Assembly (NCBI RefSeq): GCF_029869215.1
Contig: NZ_JARWPM010000198.1
Location: 29,580 to 93,579 of the forward strand
Direction: 5' to 3'
DNA: 64,000 nucleotides
From: Nocardia carnea
Lineage (GTDB): Bacteria; Actinomycetota; Actinomycetes; Mycobacteriales; Mycobacteriaceae
Shown here: positions 16,663-25,470 of the stretch, piece after piece
Layout of the letters: each line of letters begins with the position of its first letter
Numbering within the stretch: position 1 is the first letter of the stretch
Position numbers and translations under genes: made by a program
Notes under the pieces: generated by a model
What the model was told of the DNA's origin: nothing
Databases searched by the model: none
What the model saw: the letters and a program-made list of their open reading frames with translations, nothing else

Positions 16663-17933
16663 GAAGTCCTCTCTTCCTGCCGCCACGCTCGGCGCAGCAC
16701 CTCCTGCGCCGTATGGTCGGCCGCAGCGGCGTCGCCGATGCCGTAGCGGATGCGCAGGTCTGCGACGTTGCGGGCGACCTGTTCAGGGTGATCGCGGTGG
16801 ATGAGTACGCGCGCCATGAGCGCGGCGAGTTCGTCGAAACCCGCGGCGTCGAGACCGGCGAAGGTCAGTTCCTGTGCTCCCAGCCGCAGGCCGGGCTCGG
16901 GCAGGTAGGGCAACGGGATGGCGTTGACGACGATCCTGGCCTCATACAGCAGCCGTGAGGCAGTATCAGCCGGGCACGTGGGAGCGATGTCGATCCACAC
17001 CTGGTGTGATCGGGTGTATCCGTGGTCGGCCGCGCACACGGTGAACCCCTCTGCAGCGAGGGCGTAAGCCAGGCGGCGGGCGTGGGTGACGGTCGCGGTC
17101 GCGTAGTGGGTGGCATGGGCGGTCATCCATGCCGTCGAGATCGCCAGCGCGGCGACGTCGGCGGGGTGATGGTGCGATATCCATCCGGCGGCGTGGGTGT
17201 CGATCTGGTGGGCGAGGTTCGGATCGTTGGTGGCCACGATGCCCTTGCCGACCGGACCGGGCCAGGTCTTGTGGACGCTGCCACCGAGGCTGTCGGCGCC
17301 TTCGGTTAGGGGGTTCTGGAACGCGCCGCCCGCGATCAGGCCGAGGGTGTGCGAGCCGTCGTAATGGATCACCGCGTCCTCGCCGACCGCGGCCCGGATG
17401 CCGGCGATGTCATGGGGGAACAACGCCATGAACGAGTCGAGGTACACCAGCACGGGCCCGCTGGTCCGGCGGGCCTGGGAGGCCAGCAGCTCGAGGTCGA
17501 CGCCCATAGTGGCTGGGTCGACGGGCAGGGGCTGCCAGTTCAACCCGAACCTGTGTGCGACGAACTGTGTCGAGCCGTGACCGCCATCGGCTTCGGCGAG
17601 GCTGAGCACGGTGTGTGCCGGCCCGGCCAGCGCCGAGAGCGCCACCGTCATCGCCGACAATCCCGAGACGGGTTTGGTGTTCACATGCTGGGCGCCGAGG
17701 AGTTCTCCGATGGCGTGGGCCGCTACCGATTCCAGCTCGGCGAGTTCGTCGCGTCCAGGCCACGCCCAGTGCGTGTCCTCGGCGCTGCCGAAGCAGTAGC
17801 GGACGGCGGCAGCGCTCACATACGGCAGCCGGGCGTCGGCGGGCATCTGGTTCTCGCTGGCGATCAGATGAAGCCGGGCTGCTGTCGCGGTTTCGAACCG
17901 GGCGAGCCGGTCGACGATGTCGTCGATGTTCAC
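16659..17933 (-). CDS. SHMT-like PLP enzyme, possible transaldolase
   Basis: A 424-residue fold-type I PLP enzyme of the serine hydroxymethyltransferase family. LIASENQMP is near the N-terminus, the ring-binding Asp lies in HYDGSHTLGL (D192), and the internal aldimine Lys lies in SVHKTWPGPVGKG (K222). The C-terminus departs from housekeeping GlyA. In nucleoside and other antibiotic pathways such homologues act as threonine transaldolases, adding a glycyl unit to a sugar aldehyde to extend the chain. Its place among heptose, P450 and radical SAM genes favours such a role, but this is inference. GTG 17933 overlaps the P450 stop (GTGA). Confidence 0.8.
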   Translation of the reverse strand: MNIDDIVDRLARFETATAARLHLIASENQMPADARLPYVSAAAVRYCFGSAEDTHWAWPGRDELAELESVAAHAIGELLGAQHVNTKPVSGLSAMTVALSALAGPAHTVLSLAEADGGHGSTQFVAHRFGLNWQPLPVDPATMGVDLELLASQARRTSGPVLVYLDSFMALFPHDIAGIRAAVGEDAVIHYDGSHTLGLIAGGAFQNPLTEGADSLGGSVHKTWPGPVGKGIVATNDPNLAHQIDTHAAGWISHHHPADVAALAISTAWMTAHATHYATATVTHARRLAYALAAEGFTVCAADHGYTRSHQVWIDIAPTCPADTASRLLYEARIVVNAIPLPYLPEPGLRLGAQELTFAGLDAAGFDELAALMARVLIHRDHPEQVARNVADLRIRYGIGDAAAADHTAQEVLRRAWRQEERTS

Positions 17934-19210
17934 CGGCCAGCCACCTCCCTTGTGCGTATGCGGGCTTCGACCGGCCCCGCTGGCGCCCGGACCGGCTGGA
18001 ATCGGCCGACCTCTGGTCGTCGGGCCGGCAGGTCGATCCAGTGTTCGGCCAGCACAGCCGCCGCCAGCAACAGTGTCGTGGCCTCGGCGAACCCGCGACC
18101 TGCACAGGCGTGCGGGCCGCGTCCGAACGCGAGCAGCCCCGCGGCGCGGCGCCTGCCCTCGGCACTGCGAAAGCGTTGCGGGCAAAACGCTTCCGGGTCC
18201 GGATATTCCTGCGGTAGAAGGTGGGTGACGGGAGCGCTGTAGGCGACGTGCCAGCCTGCTGGGACCAGATAGCCGCCGAGCGTCACCGGCGTAGTGGCCC
18301 GCCGGGTCGCGATCGTGTTGGGTGTATGGACTCGGGTGCACTCGGTCAGCACGTGCCGCAACTGCGGGATAGCGCCGTGCTGGAGCACCTGCAACGGGTT
18401 CTCGACCAGACTGCGGGCTTCAGCGGTGAGCGCGGTGGCGAGCTGGTCGTCGAGCGCGCACTCGACCAGCAACCAGGTAACCAGGCTGGCGGTGGTTTCT
18501 CGCGCGGCGATCAGCAGGGCCAGCAGATGATCAGCCAAGCTTCCGCCCGGGGCGTGACCGGCGGCGACCAGCTTCGAGGTCACCGACTCGGCCCTGCCCT
18601 CTATGCGCACTGCGGGCGATTCGAGCAGGGCGCGCAGTTCCTCGGCGGCGGCGAGTGCGGCGGCGTATGCCGGGTCGCTGCCGGTCGTGCGGGTCGGTGG
18701 GAGTTCGGTTCCGGCGACGAATCGGTCGAACAGGTCCGGCACCCGCTGTGCGATGGGGTCGTCGACGGCCAGGCCGATGATCGCGGCCAGGCACACTGCC
18801 ATCGTGTAGTCGCGCGCCGCCTGATAGAGCTCGATGGTCGGCAGGGTGGCCCATTGGGCGACATGGCGGTGCGCAATAGCGCCGATTGTCGGCAGGTAGG
18901 CGGTGACCGCACCGTGGCGCAACCCGGTCGACAGGAAACTGCGCGCCCGCAGGTGTTCGGCACCGTGGAGGGTGAACACCGCTCTGCGGAACAGCGCCTG
19001 CACCGCCGCAGTGTTGTACACCCTCAGCGTGCCTGCGCGTTCCTGGTCGAACATCTCCCGCACCGAGTCCGGCCCGATGCAGAACACCGTCGGCGGCCCC
19101 GTCGTTGAGCCGACACCAAAGACGGGGCCATGCCGAGCGTGCGCAGCAGCCAGAATCTGCGGCAGGTGCGACCCTGGTGGTGGTTCGGCGATGGTAGGTG
19201 GCGGTTTCAC
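17930..19210 (-). CDS. Cytochrome P450
   Basis: The 426-residue protein has the heme-ligand motif FGRGPHACAGRGFA, the ExxR Glu in HVLTECTRVHTPN and an I-helix LLIAARETTASLVTW in place of the usual AGxxTT. The absence of a membrane anchor fits soluble bacterial P450s. The likely role is hydroxylation or oxidation of the operon product or a sugar intermediate. No ferredoxin gene lies nearby, so electrons must come from elsewhere. ATG 19210 overlaps the radical SAM stop (ATGA) and its stop overlaps the SHMT-like start. Confidence 0.9.
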   Translation of the reverse strand: MKPPPTIAEPPPGSHLPQILAAAHARHGPVFGVGSTTGPPTVFCIGPDSVREMFDQERAGTLRVYNTAAVQALFRRAVFTLHGAEHLRARSFLSTGLRHGAVTAYLPTIGAIAHRHVAQWATLPTIELYQAARDYTMAVCLAAIIGLAVDDPIAQRVPDLFDRFVAGTELPPTRTTGSDPAYAAALAAAEELRALLESPAVRIEGRAESVTSKLVAAGHAPGGSLADHLLALLIAARETTASLVTWLLVECALDDQLATALTAEARSLVENPLQVLQHGAIPQLRHVLTECTRVHTPNTIATRRATTPVTLGGYLVPAGWHVAYSAPVTHLLPQEYPDPEAFCPQRFRSAEGRRRAAGLLAFGRGPHACAGRGFAEATTLLLAAAVLAEHWIDLPARRPEVGRFQPVRAPAGPVEARIRTREVAGR

Positions 19211-20316
19211 GGGGTGGCCTCGCCGACGTCGAGGGATGCCGCGGTGCGGGCAAGGATCGCGTCATGGTCGAGGTCGACCGCTCGTATGTCAGGCCGGCAG
19301 TCGCAGGTGACGGGCAAATCGGCGAGGTCACCGGTGACGCTGTAGGACACCAGCCCGTCGACGATGCCGTTCGCGCAGCGCTCGCAGGAGTCCGGGTACA
19401 CCGAGTCGAAGTCTGTGCCGCGCATGTTGATACAGGCCACCCGCACCGCCGCTTTGGCGTGCGCGCCGCGCACGGCGTCGACGACGGTCCACAGGTTCGG
19501 CGCCTGGTAGTGCCCGCGTTGGTAGAGCCACCACGCCACGGTGTTCGGTGCCAGCCTCGTCGGGCACACGGTGACTCCGCCGATGCCGAGCGAGGCCACG
19601 TACTCGGTGGAGGAGATCACGTCGGTGATGGCCTCGCCGTCGGTGAGGAACGGGGGCTTGATCATCAGGTACACCTTGGGAATTACGTGGTGTGCCTGCA
19701 TCAACGCCACCGCGTCTTCGAACGACTCACGGGTGATTCGGGTGTTGACCAGGGTTTCGCGGACCAGCCGGTCGGCCGATTGCAACCCGATTCCCACCTC
19801 GAGCTCGACATCGCCGAGGGCCTCGACGAAAGGTGCCAGGGTCTCGGGCGTGAGGAATTGGGGCAGGCTTTCGACGACCAGGCGGCGCACACCAGTGACC
19901 GCGACGCGGCGGGCGATATCGAGCTGGACCTCGGCCGGTACCTCGCGGCGGGCGAAGAACGACCCGTCGTTGTAGAGGGCGAGCATGTCGTAGTCCGGCT
20001 CGTCATCGGTGCGTGCCAGCAGCGTGGCGACCTGCTCGCGCAAGCCCCGGGGGTTCGCGCCGTGCAGGCCGAAGTTGTTGTAGTTGGTGAACGGACACAT
20101 GGTGCAGGTCGGCACCGAACAGCCGCCCGACATCAGGATCGCCTTCTTGCGGCCGTAGGTGGTGCCGTCGGCATCGCGGACGGTGTCGTAGCTGATGTAC
20201 CGCGGCTCTTGGAGGTGCTCGACCGCGGTCACCTCGCGCAGCGACCGCGACAAGGCCGTGAGCCGGTGGCGTAGCGCCTTCTCGCCAGCGAGCACGCCGG
20301 TTGTGCTGGTAGACAT
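19207..20316 (-). CDS. Radical SAM enzyme resembling the RaSEA/Elp3-related group
   Basis: The 369-residue protein has an unusual cluster motif in GCSVPTCTMCPFTNYNNFG, Cys-x4-Cys-x2-Cys rather than the common Cys-x3-Cys-x2-Cys. It is followed by YNDGSFFARREVP and the conserved GIGLQSADRLVRETLVNT. The C-terminal CERCANGIVDG and TCDCRPD could bind a further metal. The wording recalls TIGR01210, which includes the archaeosine enzyme RaSEA. In this operon the substrate is more likely a sugar or amino-sugar intermediate. ATG 20316 is backed by GGAGG seven bases upstream; longer frames lack one. Confidence 0.75.
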   Translation of the reverse strand: MSTSTTGVLAGEKALRHRLTALSRSLREVTAVEHLQEPRYISYDTVRDADGTTYGRKKAILMSGGCSVPTCTMCPFTNYNNFGLHGANPRGLREQVATLLARTDDEPDYDMLALYNDGSFFARREVPAEVQLDIARRVAVTGVRRLVVESLPQFLTPETLAPFVEALGDVELEVGIGLQSADRLVRETLVNTRITRESFEDAVALMQAHHVIPKVYLMIKPPFLTDGEAITDVISSTEYVASLGIGGVTVCPTRLAPNTVAWWLYQRGHYQAPNLWTVVDAVRGAHAKAAVRVACINMRGTDFDSVYPDSCERCANGIVDGLVSYSVTGDLADLPVTCDCRPDIRAVDLDHDAILARTAASLDVGEATP

Positions 20317-20330
20317 TGCGTTTCCTCCGA

Positions 20331-21308
20331 TCACAGGGACTTCACAAGCTCGCCGACGCCGAAGGTTTCGGCGCGGGCGTGGTCGAACAGGTCGCGGGCG
20401 TACCGGTGGATCACCTCGGTGTCCACCGGCTCCAGGCCAGGCAACGCGGCGCGCAGTCGCCGCATATCGGCGCACGTCCAGTACTGGTAGCGGTCACGGA
20501 TCGGGTTCGGCACCCCCACCAGCGGCACCGGTGCGCCCGCCCACTCCGTACACCAGCCCAGCAAGGTCTCGAACCGGATCGCGGTCCCGGAACCGAGGTT
20601 GTAGACGCCTGCGACCTGCGGGGTATCGAGCAGCCGCACCAGCGTCGACACCAGCACCTGCACCGGCAGGTAGTCCCGCGCGGCGGTCAAGGTGTCGTCG
20701 AACAACCGGACCGGCCGCCGCGCCGCCACGGCCGTGACGATCTGCCACAGAATCGAGGCCATCGAGCTTTTGGATTCCTCGCCGGGACCGAAGACGTTCG
20801 TGTAGCGCAACCCCACGCAATCCAGGCCGAACACCGCCGCGCGGCGCAGCATCGACTGATCCAGGACGAGTTTGGATTTCGCGTAACAATTCAGGGGGCC
20901 CGAGCAGCGCCCACGATCCTCGGTGTCGGATTCGCGGGACGACGCCCCGTGCGGCACCACGCCGTACACGCTGCCCGAGGAGGCATACACCAGTCGTGTC
21001 CCGGAGTCGGTGCATGCGCGAGCCAGCCGCAGCGGCACCGTGGCGTTGGCCCACCGCAACCGCTCGTCATCTGCGGCGAGGGTGTCGCTGACCGCTGCCT
21101 GGTGCACGACCACCGCGAACTCCCCTCCAGCGATCCGAGCCAGCACAGCTGGGTCGGCAGCGTCCACGGTGATCGATTCCCACGGCCACGCCGTAGCCGC
21201 GGGATTCTGGTCGACTCCGGTCACCGTCCACCCGGCCGCATGCAGACCGGTGGCAACATGCCCGCCGATGAACCCGGCCGTCCCGGTGACCAGCACGGAG
21301 CGGGTCAT
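20331..21308 (-). CDS. hldD-like: ADP-heptose 6-epimerase-like SDR (HldD homologue)
   Basis: The 325-residue extended SDR has the NAD(P)-binding GTAGFIGGHVA, the catalytic Ser region YASSGSVYG and YAKSK (YxxxK). Downstream blocks GLRYTNVFGPGEES, KSSMASILWQI, GVYNLGSGTAIRFE and IRDRYQYWTCADMRRLRAA closely follow Escherichia coli HldD, which inverts C6 of ADP-D-glycero-D-manno-heptose. The ATG at 21308 overlaps the GmhA-HldE stop by four bases. Other sugar epimerases or dehydratases remain possible, but context strongly supports ADP-heptose as substrate. Confidence 0.85.
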   Translation of the reverse strand: MTRSVLVTGTAGFIGGHVATGLHAAGWTVTGVDQNPAATAWPWESITVDAADPAVLARIAGGEFAVVVHQAAVSDTLAADDERLRWANATVPLRLARACTDSGTRLVYASSGSVYGVVPHGASSRESDTEDRGRCSGPLNCYAKSKLVLDQSMLRRAAVFGLDCVGLRYTNVFGPGEESKSSMASILWQIVTAVAARRPVRLFDDTLTAARDYLPVQVLVSTLVRLLDTPQVAGVYNLGSGTAIRFETLLGWCTEWAGAPVPLVGVPNPIRDRYQYWTCADMRRLRAALPGLEPVDTEVIHRYARDLFDHARAETFGVGELVKSL

Positions 21309-23329
21309 GGCTGCATCACCCGCCCGGCGACAGCGCGTTCGATCAGCTCGCTCGTCGACACCCCTTCCAGGTACGGGCCGACGACAACTTGGCCGCCATG
21401 ACGTTGCACCACGGCCGTTTCGGGTAGTTCGGTCGCTCCGTAGTCGCCGCCTTTGACCCACACATGCGGACGCAACCTTTCCAACAGCGCAGCCGGGGTG
21501 TCCTCGTCGAACACCAGCACCGCGTCGACGAAGGAGAATGCTGTCAGCATCGCCGCCCGCTGCGCTTGCGGTACCAGCGGCCGGTTCGGTCCCTTCAAAT
21601 TGGCCACCGACGCGTCGCTGTTGAGCAGCACGATCAAGCAGTCGCCCATGGCGCGAGCGGCCTCCAGCAGCTGTCGGTGCCCGTCGTGCAGCACATCGAA
21701 ACAGCCGCCGGTGGCCACCACCCGGCCACCGGCTGCGTGCACCCGATCGGCCACAGCGAACCCGTCACCCGCGCCATCCGGTCGCGGGTGGTTGCCCGCC
21801 GTAGCGCGTTGCCCGGCGACGTAGTCGGCCGCCGCTGTGACGGCGCGTTGCACAGCTGTCGACATTGTGCGATTACCGATCAGTTCACCGAGCAGCCTCA
21901 CGGCGAACCGATCACCCGCCCCGCAGGTATCGCCTTGCTCCCGGCGTGGGGCCGGGAATACGTGCGCGGGATCGGTGTCGGCGCCGACCAGGACAGCGCC
22001 ATCGGCGCCTCGGGTGACCACCGCGTACTGGCATCGCCATCGTGATCGAAGGCTGCGCGCCCGGCGGACATCGCTGTCGAGGTCGCCGGCCGCTCCGTCC
22101 TCGGCGGTGAGCAGATCGGCTTCCTCCGCATTCGGGACGATGACGCTCACCCCGTCGGTCGGTGCCGGGCCGTGACGATGGGGATCCCACACCACCGGCA
22201 CACGCCGCGCCACGGTGGCCAGCAGTACTCGCAGTCGTGGTTGGGCGGCTACCCCGCGCCCGTAGTCGGCGACGAGTACGCCTTGTGCCTCGACAAGGGC
22301 GTGCGCGACCTCTGGGGGCGGATCGCCCACCGGCACCGCCGGATCGGAGTCGTCGACCATGACCAGGGTCTGTCCGCGTGCCCGCATCCGGATCTTCACC
22401 GGGGTCGGCGCCTCGATGCCCAGATCGATCACCGACACCCCCGCCTCGGTGAGGTCGCTGAGAATCCGCAGGCCGGGCTCGTCGGCGCCGATCGCGGTCA
22501 CCAGCGTGACCTCGCAGCCATCGTGGGCGGCAAGGATCGCGGCCAAGCCTGCCCCGCCTGGTCGCCACTGCCGTGACACCGCGCTGAGCACCGGCACTGG
22601 CGCTTCCGGCGATACCCGCGTGACCTCACCGCACCAGTCACAGTCGGCCAGCACGTCACCGACAATCACCAGGCGCCGAGCGTGCTCAACCGTCGGCGGC
22701 GGGACGGACTCGGCGGTCTCTGCTTCGGTCGGCTGCGACGTCGACGGGGCGGATGCCAAAGCCGCATCGACCGCCGCACACAGTTCGTGCGCGATCAGAA
22801 GGTGGCATTCTTGAATGGTTGAGGTCGCCGACGAATCGACTGACACCACCTCGTCGCATACTCGCGCCAATACGCTGTCAGCGGGACCGGTCAAGGCGAA
22901 GGTGAGCATCCCTAGCTCGTTCGCCTCTGTGGCGGCAGCGATCACGTTCGTGCTGCACCCGGAAGTGGAAATCGCGATCAACACATCGCCCTCCCGACCG
23001 TGTGCACGGACCTGCCGGGCATACAACTGGTCGAAGCCGTAGTCGTTGCCGATCGCAGTCACCACCGCGGAGTCAGTGGTGAGCGCGAGCGCAGCGAGTG
23101 GGTTGCGCTCCGTCTCGAACCGGCCCACCAACTCAGCAACCAGGTGCTGCGCCTGCGCGGCGCTTCCACCATTTCCGACGGCTAGCACTCGCCCGCCGCG
23201 CCGTAGTCGGCTGGCTACCATCTGGCCCCACGACCGGACCTTGTCCAGATCGGTGCGTTCCAGGGCTTCGGACAACTTCGCGACGCGATCCGCGCCGGAT
23301 TCGTTCATCTGTCTCCCCGCCTCGATCAT
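21305..23329 (-). CDS. gmhA-hldE-like: Trifunctional GmhA-HldE fusion: heptose-7-P isomerase, kinase and adenylyltransferase
   Basis: The 674-residue protein joins three activities that are usually two genes. Residues ~1-195 are a SIS isomerase like GmhA (AVGNGGSAAQAQHLVAELVGR; GREGDVLIAISTSGCSTNVI), converting sedoheptulose 7-phosphate. Residues ~215-515 are a PfkB-type kinase like HldE, with RRPGGAGL-type sugar contacts and the anion-hole GDTCGAGDRF. Residues ~530-674 are a nucleotidyltransferase with TGGCFDVLHDGHRQLL, LNSDASVANLKGPNRP and VWVKGGDY. The product would be ADP-heptose. ATG 23329 has AAGGAG upstream; ATG 23308 is an alternative. The GmhB phosphatase step is not encoded in recognisable form here. 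Confidence 0.9.
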   Translation of the reverse strand: MIEAGRQMNESGADRVAKLSEALERTDLDKVRSWGQMVASRLRRGGRVLAVGNGGSAAQAQHLVAELVGRFETERNPLAALALTTDSAVVTAIGNDYGFDQLYARQVRAHGREGDVLIAISTSGCSTNVIAAATEANELGMLTFALTGPADSVLARVCDEVVSVDSSATSTIQECHLLIAHELCAAVDAALASAPSTSQPTEAETAESVPPPTVEHARRLVIVGDVLADCDWCGEVTRVSPEAPVPVLSAVSRQWRPGGAGLAAILAAHDGCEVTLVTAIGADEPGLRILSDLTEAGVSVIDLGIEAPTPVKIRMRARGQTLVMVDDSDPAVPVGDPPPEVAHALVEAQGVLVADYGRGVAAQPRLRVLLATVARRVPVVWDPHRHGPAPTDGVSVIVPNAEEADLLTAEDGAAGDLDSDVRRARSLRSRWRCQYAVVTRGADGAVLVGADTDPAHVFPAPRREQGDTCGAGDRFAVRLLGELIGNRTMSTAVQRAVTAAADYVAGQRATAGNHPRPDGAGDGFAVADRVHAAGGRVVATGGCFDVLHDGHRQLLEAARAMGDCLIVLLNSDASVANLKGPNRPLVPQAQRAAMLTAFSFVDAVLVFDEDTPAALLERLRPHVWVKGGDYGATELPETAVVQRHGGQVVVGPYLEGVSTSELIERAVAGRVMQP

Positions 23330-23400
23330 GGTTACGGATCTCCTTGTCCATCAGCACATTTGATGCTCATTTGGGTTGGCGTTCGCCGGGGCTCACCTCG

Positions 23401-24231
23401 TCATCGCAGTCGCCCGACGGCGGCGCGGCAACACAGGTCGTCGGCCTGCGGCGGCTCCCAGCCGAGGTTGCGGGCACGACGCTGGTCGACGTCGTGGGGT
23501 GACCACCAACGGTGTGGCGCAACCAGCCCAGGTTCGACGAGGTCATAGCCGGCCAGCAGTGCCGCGACCTCGTCGCGACTGCGAGAACGGAATTCGATGC
23601 CGAATCCGGTGTAGATATCGGCCGCGCGGTCGACGGGGCCGGGATCAGCGTCACGTGTGATATGGCTGAGTGCCAGGAACGAGCCGCTCGGCAGCATGGT
23701 CGTGACCGCGTCCACGACCATGCCCGGGTCGGGCAGGAATTCGGCGACGAACGACAGACACACCGCGATCGGCTCGCTCGGATCCATGGCAGCGGTGATC
23801 TCGGTGACGAGGGCGTCGGTGTCGCTCAGATCGGCGTGGACGAATTCAGTTTGTTCGTCGGCGAGAAATACTCGGCCGTGGGCGGCGACCACCGGGTCGT
23901 GATCGACGTAGACCATGCGTGCGGTCGGCGCGCAGTTGCGGGCTACCTCGTGCAGGTTCGGCGAGCATGGGTAGCCGCTGCCGAGTTCGACGAACTGCCG
24001 TACCAGCTGTTCACTTGCCAGGTACCGCACGGCCCGCAGCAGCCACAAACGTGTCGCGCGGGCCGCGACCAGAAAGGCGCGGGAGTGGGTGATCAGCTTG
24101 TGACCGGCCTCGAGGTCCACCAGATAGGCGTCTTTGCCCGCACCCAACAGGACGTCGTGAATGCGTCCGCTGTGTGCCTGAGACGGATCGAGCACGATCG
24201 CCTCATTGTCTGCGCGACGGGGACTAGTCAT
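23401..24231 (-). CDS. Methyltransf_19 (DUF574) SAM-dependent methyltransferase
   Basis: The 276-residue protein belongs to an actinobacterial methyltransferase family. The opening AHSGRIHDVLLGAGKDAYLVD, the motif I variant FVELGSGYPCSPNLHEVA, YVDHDPVVAAHGRVF, and AVCLSFVAEFLPDP with a final VEPGLVAPHRWW are all characteristic. Substrates of the family are generally unknown. ATG 24231 is used; it overlaps the preceding small gene by eight bases, so the pair are coupled. A gap of 71 bp separates it from gmhA-hldE. Confidence 0.85.
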   Translation of the reverse strand: MTSPRRADNEAIVLDPSQAHSGRIHDVLLGAGKDAYLVDLEAGHKLITHSRAFLVAARATRLWLLRAVRYLASEQLVRQFVELGSGYPCSPNLHEVARNCAPTARMVYVDHDPVVAAHGRVFLADEQTEFVHADLSDTDALVTEITAAMDPSEPIAVCLSFVAEFLPDPGMVVDAVTTMLPSGSFLALSHITRDADPGPVDRAADIYTGFGIEFRSRSRDEVAALLAGYDLVEPGLVAPHRWWSPHDVDQRRARNLGWEPPQADDLCCRAAVGRLR

Positions 24232-24451
24232 CTGAGCTCGCCTCTCCGATTTCACTGGCCGCAGTCCCGAGCTGTTCATCGATTCGGTTGCGGACACCGC
24301 AGCTCGGTGAGCAGTACTGGTGCAGCGTCTGGGCATGCAGGGCCTGGCCGTAGGTCAGTGCGCCGGGGTCGGCGAAGCAGTCGCCGATATTGGATTGGGT
24401 GTGTGTCAAGGTGGCCGGGTTCAGGTGCCCTCGCACCAGGCTGTCGGCCAT
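24224..24451 (-). CDS. Small Cys-containing protein of unknown function
   Basis: A 75-residue protein without a recognised family. It has one Cys in IGDCFADPG and a pair in HQYCSPSCGVRNRIDEQL, which may make a small metal-binding knuckle, then an acidic tail. It sits tightly between the nucleoside hydrolase (stop and start share one base at 24451) and the DUF574 methyltransferase (8-bp overlap). Translation is therefore clearly built into the operon and the gene is likely real. A carrier or accessory role is possible. Confidence 0.65.
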   Translation of the reverse strand: MADSLVRGHLNPATLTHTQSNIGDCFADPGALTYGQALHAQTLHQYCSPSCGVRNRIDEQLGTAASEIGEASSDD

Positions 24452-25470
24452 TACCGGGTACCGATCGGCATGGCGTGCCCGGTGGCCACGGGTCGGGTGT
24501 TCCCCGGCTTATGCCCGATCAAGGCGGGGTCGTATCGCATCCCGACCTCGAGAGCATGCTGCACCACCGTGGTGACCCACGCCCGAAACGCCGCATAGTC
24601 CGCCGCCACCGACATGGACAGGGCCACACCGTCGGGGTTGTCGTACATGCGCGCGTCCGGCGCCACCGTCACGTGATGGGTGGCGAACTCGACGAAGCCC
24701 ATCCCGGCCGCAGCGGTCACGGTCAGCGGGTCGGCCGCCATCGACGCGGAACGTTCCCCGGCGAACCATCGGTCGTAGCCCGCAGCGACGAGTTTCGCCC
24801 ACTTCGGCGCGTTGGCCGCCGCGAGCAGCTGATACACCTCGCTGTCCGCGTCGATCGCGGTCTCGGGGGTGAAGGTGACATCGGAGGTCACCAAGGCTAC
24901 GTCCAGATCGGGCGCGGTCAGCACCGTCCGGGCGCTTGCGGGGTCCATGCGCAGGTTGTGCGAGGCACGATCGGGCCGTCTGTACAGATGGGCGAAGCCG
25001 CCGCCCATCTGCATGATCGTCAGCCGCCGCGCCAACCCCGGTGCGTCGGCGTAGAGGTGGGCCAGGTTGCTCATCGGTCCCTGACCGATCCACGCCGCAC
25101 GCCCGGTCTCGCCCAGCACCGCGCGCACGGCGTCGATTACCGACCCGGTCACCGGCGCCGAGACTGGCGGGAATCCGGCGGGCACCAGACCGTCGCACAC
25201 CCATCGCGCTTGCGCGCCCTCGATTTCCGCGCCGGCGACCACCACGACCCCGGTTCGCCCGCACAAGTTCAGCAGGAACCGCGCCAGCCTTGCGCGTTGA
25301 CCGCCGCCGAATTCGTCACTGGTCACCACCAGCCGCAGCGGCAGCGCCGCCGCAGCGAGGATGAGCGCCAGCAAATCGTCCGGGTCGTGCCCGACATCAG
25401 TGCAGATAATGGCGGGCATGCGGTCCATCGGCCGCATGCCAGGCCGCATCGGTGCTCGTATCGAGTCCAT
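24451..25470 (-). CDS. Inosine-uridine-type nucleoside hydrolase
   Basis: The protein has the calcium-binding signature of nucleoside N-ribohydrolases, ICTDVGHDPDDLLALILA, and a late Asp in MAADPLTVTAAAG that completes the metal site. ARDVV-like variation is minor and the length (~330) fits. Such enzymes cleave N-glycosidic bonds of nucleosides to base and ribose. In this operon it may free a base or act on a nucleoside-like intermediate. The start is uncertain between ATG 25470 (AAGGGA ~12 bases upstream) and ATG 25419. The longer form overlaps the upstream 93-residue gene by 74 bp. Confidence 0.8.
   Translation of the reverse strand: MDSIRAPMRPGMRPMDRMPAIICTDVGHDPDDLLALILAAAALPLRLVVTSDEFGGGQRARLARFLLNLCGRTGVVVVAGAEIEGAQARWVCDGLVPAGFPPVSAPVTGSVIDAVRAVLGETGRAAWIGQGPMSNLAHLYADAPGLARRLTIMQMGGGFAHLYRRPDRASHNLRMDPASARTVLTAPDLDVALVTSDVTFTPETAIDADSEVYQLLAAANAPKWAKLVAAGYDRWFAGERSASMAADPLTVTAAAGMGFVEFATHHVTVAPDARMYDNPDGVALSMSVAADYAAFRAWVTTVVQHALEVGMRYDPALIGHKPGNTRPVATGHAMPIGTR

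Noticed and set aside
20331..23329. LPS inner-core role for the heptose genes
   Set aside because: The surrounding genes are actinobacterial and no LPS core, lipid A or Waa genes are present; secondary metabolism is more plausible.
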